Source: Bacteroidales bacterium (GTDB taxonomy: Bacteria > Bacteroidota > Bacteroidia > Bacteroidales > ML635J-15). Taken from it: a stretch of 12,152 nt of DNA. Below, in pieces: positions 6,218 to 12,152 of the stretch. Position numbers and translations under genes: made by a program. Where the stretch lies: positions 1 to 12,152 of the forward strand of contig JAQVPT010000073.1 of the NCBI GenBank assembly GCA_028701945.1. The letters run 5' to 3'. Numbering within the stretch: the stretch's first letter is position 1; the number at the start of each line of letters is the position of its first letter. The notes under the pieces were generated by a model that was given only the letters and a program-made list of their open reading frames with translations, was not told the DNA's origin and did no database searches.

Positions 6218-8803
6218 ATGTCTGAAGAGATTAGAGATTCAAGAGTTATTTCAATTAATATTGAAGATGAAATGAAATCGGCATACATTGATTATTCAAT
6301 GTCGGTTATTGTTTCAAGGGCTTTGCCGGATGTAAGGGACGGTTTAAAACCAGTGCAGAGGAGAATTCTTTACGGAATGTCGGAGCTTGGTGTAACTTCA
6401 AATAAGTCTCATAAAAAATCGGCTAGAATAGTTGGTGAAGTATTAGGTAAATATCACCCACATGGTGACTCAAGTGTATATATGGCTATGGTGCGTATGG
6501 CACAATCTTGGTCTTTAAGATATCCGTTGGTTGATGGACAAGGTAACTTTGGTTCGGTTGATGGCGATAGCCCAGCTGCGATGCGTTATACGGAAGCCCG
6601 AATGACAAAAATTGCAGATGAAATTTTAGTTGATATTGATAAGGAAACTATTAAATTTAATCTCAACTTTGACGATACTCTAGAGGAACCGTCAGTTATG
6701 CCTACTAAACTTCCTAATCTGTTATTAAATGGTGCAAGTGGCATAGCTGTTGGTATGGCAACAAATATGGCTCCTCACAATCTTGGACAAACTGTTGATG
6801 CTATTATTGCATACATTGATAATCCCGAAATTGAGATTAGTAGTCTTTCTGATATTATTCAGGCACCCGATTTCCCAACTGGTGGAACTATATATGGTGT
6901 AGATGGGGTGAGGGAAGCTTACGAAACTGGTAGAGGTAGGGTTGTTATTCGCTCAAAATCAGAAATAGAAGTCGAAAATAATGGGCGCGAGAAAATTATT
7001 GTTACCGAAATACCATATATGGTTAATAAGGCAGAGTTGATTATCAAAATTGCTGACCTAATTAACGAAAAACGAATTGATGGCATCTCTAATATTAATG
7101 ATGAATCTGACCGTAATGGAATGAGAATTGTTATCGATATTAAAAGAGACGCTGTTGCTAATGTTGTCTTAAATAAACTTTATAAGTTTACTGCATTGCA
7201 ATCTTCATTTAGCATAAATAATATTGCATTAGTTAAAGGAAGACCTCAATTACTTGATCTTAAATCACTCATAAGTAATTTTGTAGAACATAGACACGAA
7301 GTTGTTGTCAAACGTACTGAATACGATCTTAGAAAAGCTGAAGAGAGAGCTCATATACTCGAAGGACTTATTATTGCCAGTGATAATATTGACGAGGTAA
7401 TCGAAATAATTAAAAAATCGCCTAGTCCAGATGTCGCTCGTGAAAGACTTATGGAAAGATTTGAATTGTCTGATATCCAGTCGAGAGCTATTGTTGACAT
7501 GAGACTTAGACAGCTAACAGGTCTAGAACAAGATAAGCTAAGAGCAGAGTATCAAGAGCTGATAGATAAAATAAATCACTTAAAGGAAATTCTTGCAAAT
7601 TTTGAATTGAGAATGCAAATCATCAGAGATGAAATGCTCGAAATTAGAGCAAAATATAGTGATGAAAGAAGAACTGATATAGTTTTTGCTTCCGAAGACC
7701 TTAATCCAGAAGATTTTTATGCTGATGATGATGTGGTTATTACAATTTCGCATTTAGGTTACATTAAGAGAACTGTGCTTACTGATTTTCGTGCTCAAAA
7801 TAGAGGAGGAGTTGGCTCAAAAGGTTCTACAACGAGAGAAGAAGATTTTATCGAACATATGTTTGTTGCGACAATGCATAATACTTTATTATTGTTCACT
7901 AAAAACGGAAAATGTTTCTGGCTAAAAGTCTATGAAATTCCCGAAGGTAGTCGAACATCCAAAGGGCGTGCAATGCAAAATCTTATAAATATCGAACCAG
8001 ATGACGAAGTAAGAGCATTTATGAATATCCTTTCGTTAAAAGATGAAGAGTATCTCGATAATTCATTTATTGTTATGTGTACTCGTAACGGAATATTTAA
8101 GAAAACTAGACTTAGAGAATACTCGCGTCCGCGTCAAAATGGCGTTAACGCTATAAATATTAGAGAAGGTGATGATTTATTAACTGCAAATATTATTGAA
8201 GATAAACCTGGTGTCCCACCTGCAAACGTTATGATAGGTGCACTTAATGGAAAAGTAATTCGATTTGTTCACGATGCAGTAAGACCTATTGGACGTACTG
8301 CTACTGGCGTAAAGGGTATAACTTTAGATAAAGGCGATCAGGTGATTGGAATGATAATCGTTAATCCTGATCAAGAGGTTCTTGTAGTTTCAGAAAATGG
8401 ATATGGTAAAAGATCTAGTATCGATGAATACCGTATAACTAATAGGGGTGGTAAAGGTGTTAAAACAATTAATGTTACCGAAAAAACTGGTAAACTTATT
8501 GATATTTCAGCAGTTACTGATAACGATCACCTTATGATAATCAATAAAAGCGGTATAACATTGCGTCTTGCAGTAGAAAATCTTAGAGTAATGGGACGTG
8601 CTACACAAGGTGTGCGACTGATTAATCTTAGAGATGACGACTCTATTGCATCAGTAGCAAAAATTGAAGATGGTGCTCTTGAAGAAAAAAATTATGTACC
8701 AGAAGAAATTGTTGATGAAAATGGAATTGTTGATGAAAATGAACCAAATGTGCAAGATGACAAAAATGCCGAAAGTGAGGAAAATAATGAACAGGAAAAT
8801 TAA
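6218..8803 (+). CDS. gyrA: DNA gyrase subunit A
   Basis: This is the full-length 861-residue breakage-reunion subunit of the A2B2 gyrase that introduces negative supercoils. The winged-helix/tower region opens with DGLKPVQRRIL (41-51). The catalytic Tyr is Y124 in AAMRYTEAR. The quinolone region reads GKYHPHGDSSVYMAM: S85 matches E. coli S83, while M89 sits where E. coli has the acidic D87. The C-terminal beta-pinwheel starts near 500 and carries QNRGGVGSKG (527-536), the Bacteroidetes form of the GyrA box, which supports GyrA over ParC. An acidic tail (about 815-861) contains a duplicated IVDEN segment. The ATG at 6218 follows an A-rich leader with no clear Shine-Dalgarno site and leads directly into conserved sequence. 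The gene is divergent from clpC and 74 nt upstream of the TPR gene. Confidence 0.97.
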   Translation: MSEEIRDSRVISINIEDEMKSAYIDYSMSVIVSRALPDVRDGLKPVQRRILYGMSELGVTSNKSHKKSARIVGEVLGKYHPHGDSSVYMAMVRMAQSWSLRYPLVDGQGNFGSVDGDSPAAMRYTEARMTKIADEILVDIDKETIKFNLNFDDTLEEPSVMPTKLPNLLLNGASGIAVGMATNMAPHNLGQTVDAIIAYIDNPEIEISSLSDIIQAPDFPTGGTIYGVDGVREAYETGRGRVVIRSKSEIEVENNGREKIIVTEIPYMVNKAELIIKIADLINEKRIDGISNINDESDRNGMRIVIDIKRDAVANVVLNKLYKFTALQSSFSINNIALVKGRPQLLDLKSLISNFVEHRHEVVVKRTEYDLRKAEERAHILEGLIIASDNIDEVIEIIKKSPSPDVARERLMERFELSDIQSRAIVDMRLRQLTGLEQDKLRAEYQELIDKINHLKEILANFELRMQIIRDEMLEIRAKYSDERRTDIVFASEDLNPEDFYADDDVVITISHLGYIKRTVLTDFRAQNRGGVGSKGSTTREEDFIEHMFVATMHNTLLLFTKNGKCFWLKVYEIPEGSRTSKGRAMQNLINIEPDDEVRAFMNILSLKDEEYLDNSFIVMCTRNGIFKKTRLREYSRPRQNGVNAINIREGDDLLTANIIEDKPGVPPANVMIGALNGKVIRFVHDAVRPIGRTATGVKGITLDKGDQVIGMIIVNPDQEVLVVSENGYGKRSSIDEYRITNRGGKGVKTINVTEKTGKLIDISAVTDNDHLMIINKSGITLRLAVENLRVMGRATQGVRLINLRDDDSIASVAKIEDGALEEKNYVPEEIVDENGIVDENEPNVQDDKNAESEENNEQEN
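8707..8741 (+). repeat. 18-nt tandem duplication in the gyrA 3' end
   Basis: AATTGTTGATGAAAATG occurs at 8707-8723 and again at 8725-8741, an 18-nt period. It encodes IVDENG (831-836) followed by IVDENE (837-842) in the acidic tail, so the duplication is in frame and looks recent, with 17 identical bases. Confidence 0.85.
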
Positions 8804-8838
8804 TTTTAAATATTTCTTTTCGATTGGCAAAGTATTTG

Positions 8839-8846
8839 TATATTTG
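8839..8846 (+). promoter_or_regulatory. Candidate -7 box (TATATTTG) for the TPR gene
   Basis: TATATTTG matches TAnnTTTG exactly and ends 31 nt before the ATG, predicting a leader of about 25 nt. No TTTG is seen at the expected -33 distance. If active, it lets the TPR gene be transcribed apart from gyrA; read-through from gyrA is also possible, because the 74-nt gap contains no terminator-like hairpin. Confidence 0.35.
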
Positions 8847-8877
8847 AAACCAGAATTAAATTAAAACAATAATTATT

Positions 8878-10146
8878 ATGAAAAAAATAAGCGTATTTAT
8901 AATTCTTGTGAGCCTGAGCTTAGCTGTTTTTGCTCAGCCAAATAAAGTTACTAGTGCTTGGAGTTACCTGAAAGACGGTTTTTTGGAAGATGCTAAAAAA
9001 GCCATCGATCAGGCTGAAACCCATCCAAAAACCGCAGATTCATACAAAACTTATTATTTTAAAGGACAAGTTTATCAGGAACTTGGAATCTCCGAAAGAC
9101 CAAAATACCGTGCATTGTGTGATGATTGCTTTGATATATCTTTTGATGCGTACATGAAAGCACTGAGACTAAACTTTGTGAAAGAAGAAGATAGAAATAT
9201 TGATTTTGAAACAGAAGTAGGGCTGATGAAGTTTGTCAAAATATTACAAGCTAATGACGAAAGAAATTACGAAGACTCCGAAGCTTTAGTCGATATCTTG
9301 ATGAATAGATTTCCAGCCTTGTCGAATGCTTTTATAAATCAAGGGGTTAATGCTTTTCAGGAAAATGAATACGAAAAAGCTTACTCAAATTTTGAAAAAG
9401 CAATACAGATTTCTACTTTAGCTTTTAAAGTTGATACTCAATTGTATTATTTTGCTTCTTTGGCTGCACTTAAAGCCGAGAAATTTGAAGAAGCAATACA
9501 ATATAACGAAGTCTTGATGAGCTTAAACTATGGTGCAACTCCTGAAGATAAAGTAGGATTGTATTTGAATCAGGCTACTGCTTACAAAATTACAGGAGAT
9601 ACTGTTAATATGCTTAAAACATTGCAAAGCGGTATTGAAAAATATCCTGAGAATAATTATGTATTAGTTATCGAAACTTTTAACTATTATGTTAATACTG
9701 GCGAAAACGAAAAAGCATTTGAGTATATAACAATGGCAATTGAAAAAAATCCTAATGATGCTCAATTTTACGTTATTAAAGGGACTTTACTAGAAGAGTT
9801 GGGTCGTAAGCAGCAAGCACAAGGAGAATATGTGAAAGCAATTGAACTACAACCTGATAATTTTGATGCAAACTACAGTTTAGGTGCTTTCTACTATAAT
9901 ACTGCTGTTGATACTCTCGATTGGGCTGATAAAAACATCCCGATTACTGAGTTTGCAAAACTTGATAAATTTAAGAAAATATCAAATGAATATTTTGAGC
10001 AATCATTGCCTTATCTGGAAAAAGCTTATGCTCAACAACCAAAGAATGTGAACGTGCTTGGTACTTTAAGAGTTATCTATTATCGTTTGCAGAAAATGGA
10101 AGAATATGGCAAAATTAAAGAAGAATTAGATGCTTTAACTCAATAA
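8878..10146 (+). CDS. Secreted tetratricopeptide-repeat protein of unknown role
   Basis: This 422-residue protein has a classic Sec signal peptide: KK, a hydrophobic core (IFILVSLSLA-like, residues 5-18) and likely cleavage after VFA or VFAQ at residues 19-20. There is no lipobox Cys, so a soluble periplasmic product is expected. The mature part is helical with TPR-like units at about 22-56, 153-186 (NQGVNAFQENEYEKAYSNFE), 187-220, 226-258, 263-292, 293-326 (AQFYVIKGTLLEELGRKQQA) and a degenerate one near 371-405. TPR arrays are protein-docking scaffolds; no enzymatic motif is visible. It lies 74 nt downstream of gyrA on the same strand, and from memory a TPR gene after gyrA recurs in Bacteroidetes, but nothing suggests a shared function with gyrase. 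A terminator follows 18 nt after the stop codon. The partner and the role are unknown. Confidence 0.9.
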   Translation: MKKISVFIILVSLSLAVFAQPNKVTSAWSYLKDGFLEDAKKAIDQAETHPKTADSYKTYYFKGQVYQELGISERPKYRALCDDCFDISFDAYMKALRLNFVKEEDRNIDFETEVGLMKFVKILQANDERNYEDSEALVDILMNRFPALSNAFINQGVNAFQENEYEKAYSNFEKAIQISTLAFKVDTQLYYFASLAALKAEKFEEAIQYNEVLMSLNYGATPEDKVGLYLNQATAYKITGDTVNMLKTLQSGIEKYPENNYVLVIETFNYYVNTGENEKAFEYITMAIEKNPNDAQFYVIKGTLLEELGRKQQAQGEYVKAIELQPDNFDANYSLGAFYYNTAVDTLDWADKNIPITEFAKLDKFKKISNEYFEQSLPYLEKAYAQQPKNVNVLGTLRVIYYRLQKMEEYGKIKEELDALTQ

Positions 10147-10164
10147 GAAAAGAATAAATATAAT

Positions 10165-10198
10165 AAAAAGCTCCCTGCAAAAGTAGGAAGCTTTTTTT
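10165..10198. terminator. Bidirectional intrinsic terminator between the TPR gene and the asparaginase gene
   Basis: AAAAAGCT (10165-10172) pairs with AGCTTTTT (10189-10196). After one C-A mismatch, CCTGC (10174-10178) pairs with GTAGG (10183-10187), including one G-U, around an AAAA tetraloop. Seven T follow on the plus strand (10192-10198) and five A precede the stem, so a U tract also forms on the minus strand. It sits between two convergent genes and can stop both transcripts. Confidence 0.9.
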
Positions 10199-10218
10199 AT
10201 GTTATTTTTCCTAAGGTT

Positions 10219-11238
10219 TTAAGACATTTCGCCACGGATAGAAATTGTTAAAAGCTTAGTTAACTCTTTTAAAGAATAATTTTTAGCAAGAAGGAACATA
10301 AGTTTAGCTAAAGCTGCCTCTGTGGTCATATCGCCGCCACTTACAATTCCGATATCACGAAGTTTCGTGCTAGTTTCATATTTTCCTTGTTGTACTTTGC
10401 CAACTGTACATTGTGTAATATTAAGAATGGTAATTCCTTTTGATATTGCTTCTTCGAAACAATTAATTATTTCCTTGTCAGTTGGTGCATTTCCCGAGCC
10501 ATAAGTTTCGAGAATAATACCTTTTAATCCAATAATTTCGGTAATTGCTTTAATTGTTTTTACTTGTATTCCTGGAAATAATTTGATAATGGCCACTTCA
10601 TTGCAAAGTTCATTGTGCGAAATGAGAAAATCGATACTGCTTTTCAAGAAGTTTTCCTCAAAAACTTTAATTTCTGTACCTACATGTGCTAATAATGGGA
10701 AATTAGGAGATATGAAAGCATCAAAATTTTCAGCACTAAATTTATTCGTTCTGTTACCTCTATAAAGATTGTCTTCAAAGTAAATACAAACTTCCTGTAT
10801 CAGCGGTACGCCATTTTTATGCATGCATGCTAATTCAATCGAGGCAATTATGTTTTCACGACCATCTGTTCTTAAAAGACCGATTGGTAATTGAGAGCCG
10901 GTTAAAATAACAGGCTTTGATAAGTTTTCTAATAAAAAACTTAATGCAGAGGCGGTATAAGCCATCGTGTCTGAGCCATGTAAAATAACAAATCCATCAA
11001 ATTTATCGTAGTTGTCTGTAATGATTTTATTTAGCAATAACCAAAAATCTGTATCAGCGTCAGATGAATCAATTAATTTATCCAAACCTAATGAGTTAAT
11101 ATCAGCAGGGTAGTCTTTTAATAACGGAATATCGTTTAACAAGTTTTCTAAACTAAATGGAAGCAAAACGCCTTTTTCGTTTTTTATCATTCCGATAGTA
11201 CCACCAGTGTATATTATCAATATTTTTGGTCTTTTCAT
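10219..11238 (-). CDS. ansA: Type I (cytoplasmic) L-asparaginase
   Basis: The 339-residue product hydrolyses L-asparagine to aspartate and ammonia. The N-terminal IIYTGGTIGM carries the nucleophilic Thr14. The second catalytic block reads HGSDTMAYTA, with S89-D90 where E. coli AnsA has Thr-Asp. LTGSQLP (112-118), RGNRTNK with the conserved Lys166, DAFISPN, YGSGNAPTD, NITQCTVGKV and the C-terminal SIRGEMS all match E. coli AnsA closely. There is no signal peptide, as expected for the cytoplasmic type I enzyme. I chose the ATG at 11238: the frame extends to a TTG at 11262, but that TTG lies inside a candidate -7 box, upstream of the likely transcription start, and the ATG places Thr14 exactly as in E. 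coli. It is convergent with the TPR gene and 196 nt downstream of the DUF721 gene. Confidence 0.95.
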   Translation of the reverse strand: MKRPKILIIYTGGTIGMIKNEKGVLLPFSLENLLNDIPLLKDYPADINSLGLDKLIDSSDADTDFWLLLNKIITDNYDKFDGFVILHGSDTMAYTASALSFLLENLSKPVILTGSQLPIGLLRTDGRENIIASIELACMHKNGVPLIQEVCIYFEDNLYRGNRTNKFSAENFDAFISPNFPLLAHVGTEIKVFEENFLKSSIDFLISHNELCNEVAIIKLFPGIQVKTIKAITEIIGLKGIILETYGSGNAPTDKEIINCFEEAISKGITILNITQCTVGKVQQGKYETSTKLRDIGIVSGGDMTTEAALAKLMFLLAKNYSLKELTKLLTISIRGEMS

Positions 11239-11259
11239 TGTAATATTATTTAAGTCTCG

Positions 11260-11267
11260 CAAAACTA
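11260..11267 (-). promoter_or_regulatory. Candidate -7 box (TAGTTTTG) for ansA
   Basis: The minus strand reads TAGTTTTG, an exact TAnnTTTG match, ending 21 nt before the ATG at 11238. Transcription would start near 11253, giving a leader of about 15 nt and excluding the upstream TTG codon as a start. No clear -33 box was found. Confidence 0.4.
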
Positions 11268-11434
11268 CAAAAAAATATGATTAAAAAGATTTGGTGTAAA
11301 ACATTTCAACTTAAAAATGGTAATCAAATCGTATTGTGATGACTATTTACGGTTTAGCAAAAATAGTTTTTGAGAATTATAAATGCCTTTTTGTTTGTAT
11401 AAAAAGATAAAAGAATTAATTCTAACCACATATT

Positions 11435-11725
11435 TTATCTTACTATTATTTCGGTAATAAATTCTCTGCCTAGTTCCTTATTTATTCGTATTACTAGCTC
11501 TGAGCGTATTAGCATTAGTTCGCTGCGAATAATTGACGATGAAATTTTTACAAATAATTTTGAAGAATACACATAAATTTCAGTCGTAGCATTCGAAATA
11601 TAAGTGCCAGTAACATCTTTCCAGATTGTTTTAACTCGCACTTTATCTAAGCCGTCACTTAGATTATTTTGTTCAATAGCTTTCTTAATTAGATCGCTTA
11701 TTGGTTCTGTATTCGATCTTCGCAT
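11435..11725 (-). CDS. DUF721 domain protein (DciA-like)
   Basis: This 96-residue basic protein is almost entirely a DUF721 domain. Its pattern is ISDLIKKAIEQNNLSDGLDK, a central Trp in VKTIWKDVTGTYISNAT, a beta segment SKLFVKISSSIIRSELMLIR, and the closing LVIRINKELGREFITEIIVR. DciA, the best-known DUF721 protein, loads the replicative helicase DnaB in bacteria lacking DnaC/DnaI; short stand-alone DUF721 proteins are typical in Bacteroidetes, and there the gene often follows recF. Here no recF is adjacent: the 427 nt upstream are non-coding and ansA is downstream after 196 nt. The ATG at 11725 is favoured; another ATG at 11735 is out of frame and reads only 16 codons. The helicase-loader role is inferred from the family alone. 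Confidence 0.85.
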   Translation of the reverse strand: MRRSNTEPISDLIKKAIEQNNLSDGLDKVRVKTIWKDVTGTYISNATTEIYVYSSKLFVKISSSIIRSELMLIRSELVIRINKELGREFITEIIVR

Positions 11726-11744
11726 TCTTTTTCATTTTATGTTA

Positions 11745-11752
11745 CAAATATC
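11745..11752 (-). promoter_or_regulatory. Weak candidate -7 box (GATATTTG) for the DUF721 gene
   Basis: The minus strand reads GATATTTG, one mismatch from TAnnTTTG, 19 nt before the ATG at 11725. No -33 box is visible. It is listed because its distance matches the other promoter candidates in the window. Confidence 0.2.
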
Positions 11753-11835
11753 ATCAAAATTTAAGTTTAATCCTAAATTAAAATTTGAATTTTATTAAAA
11801 TGATTTTTTTCGTTAGATTTTTTTATCATTTAACT

Positions 11836-11911
11836 GCGAACCGATAACCGAGTAGAGCACAGCTACGAGCTAGTGATTCGCCTCTGGCGGAGAGTAAACC
11901 GAGAAAACAGT
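11836..11911. repeat. G+C-rich patch with two hairpins, possible dispersed repeat or small RNA
   Basis: About half of the bases in this patch are G or C, against roughly a third around it. CACAGCT (11858-11864) can pair with AGCTAGTG (11868-11875, one bulged A) around ACG, and CGCC (11879-11882) pairs with GGCG (11886-11889) around TCT. AACCGAG is repeated at 11846-11852 and 11897-11903, bracketing the hairpins. The structure is visible; its identity is not, and no second copy occurs in this window. Confidence 0.45.
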
Positions 11912-12152
11912 AATTAGAAAGCGTGTATTTATTTTGATAATTCAAAGGATATTCTCCCTCGAGATGGCTTGGATTTATAATCTGTGCCAGTGAGGATGAT
12001 ATTTATAGAAAATGAGTATGTTCTTTTCTAATTCCTTCAAAAAAATGACATTTTGGTGTAAAAACGTGGTTTTGAGTATGTTGAAAATCGCAGAAATTGG
12101 ACAAAATTCGATAAGAAAAGAAGCAAAACCCTAGGTATCACCATTAATTACT

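Larger units (their letters stand above)
11726..12152. other. 427-nt stretch without a convincing gene
   Basis: From the DUF721 start to the right edge I find no conserved coding frame, tRNA or rRNA. The first 100 nt are very AT-rich. Then come a G+C-rich patch with two small hairpins (11836-11911) and a second, weaker patch (about 11950-11998). The only ATG-initiated frame of note is 12012-12134 on the plus strand (40 codons, starting MSMFFSNSFKKMTF), preceded directly by an in-frame stop and without any recognised family. The composition shifts suggest an inserted repeat or an unrecognised RNA. Confidence 0.5.

Noticed and set aside
8664..8864. 66-codon plus-strand frame overlapping the end of gyrA
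   Set aside because: Out-of-frame reading of the acidic tail repeats; Lys/Met-rich with no family signature.
11412..11423. Perfect 12-bp palindrome AGAATTAATTCT just downstream of the DUF721 gene, considered as a terminator
   Set aside because: It has no loop and is all A-T in the centre; only a loose T-rich stretch follows, so hairpin formation is doubtful.
11290..12062. TTTGGTGTAAAA occurring near 11290 and near 12053
   Set aside because: A 12-mer match of this composition is expected by chance in a 12-kb AT-rich window.
12012..12134. 40-codon plus-strand frame starting MSMFFSNSFKK
   Set aside because: No family, no promoter or ribosome site, and a stop two codons before its start; chance frame cannot be excluded.
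1..12152. Search for CRISPR arrays, tRNAs, rRNAs, transposases and phage genes
   Set aside because: No regularly spaced repeats, cloverleaf sequences, conserved rRNA segments or transposase/integrase motifs were seen on either strand.

Overview
The window is an AT-rich chromosomal stretch, roughly two thirds A+T by eye, that looks like a Bacteroidota (Bacteroidetes) genome, probably order Bacteroidales. The clues are a GyrA with the Bacteroidetes-style QNRGGVGSKG wrapping motif, a large alpha-2-macroglobulin with a DDPC loop, a small stand-alone DUF721 protein, start codons preceded by A-rich leaders rather than strong Shine-Dalgarno sites, and several TAnnTTTG elements (the Bacteroidetes -7 box) at plausible distances upstream of genes. 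The genus cannot be fixed from this sequence.

Layout from left to right. Positions 1-2872 (minus) hold the N-terminal 957 codons of an envelope alpha-2-macroglobulin; the rest lies off the left edge. Positions 2873-3360 are non-coding and rich in inverted repeats, including a nested 51-nt palindrome and a cluster of DnaA-box-like 9-mers. Positions 3361-5943 (minus) encode a ClpC-type AAA+ unfoldase with a poly-Asp linker. A 274-nt divergent promoter region separates it from gyrA (6218-8803, plus), which is followed by a secreted TPR protein (8878-10146, plus). A strong hairpin at 10165-10198 separates that gene from a convergent type I L-asparaginase (10219-11238, minus). A DUF721/DciA-like protein (11435-11725, minus) follows. 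The last 427 nt contain no convincing gene, but include two short patches that are clearly richer in G+C than their surroundings.

The genes are mostly housekeeping: protein quality control (ClpC), DNA topology (GyrA), possible helicase loading or nucleic-acid binding (DUF721), amino-acid catabolism (asparaginase) and envelope functions (alpha-2-macroglobulin, TPR protein). They do not form one pathway. Only gyrA and the TPR gene could share a transcript.

I found no clearly new multi-gene system. The items most worth a second look are the palindrome-rich gap at 2873-3360, the G+C-rich patch at 11836-11911 (both may be dispersed repeats or small RNAs), the Met at the quinolone-contact position of GyrA, and two low-complexity protein segments (Tyr/Asp-rich in the macroglobulin, poly-Asp in ClpC).
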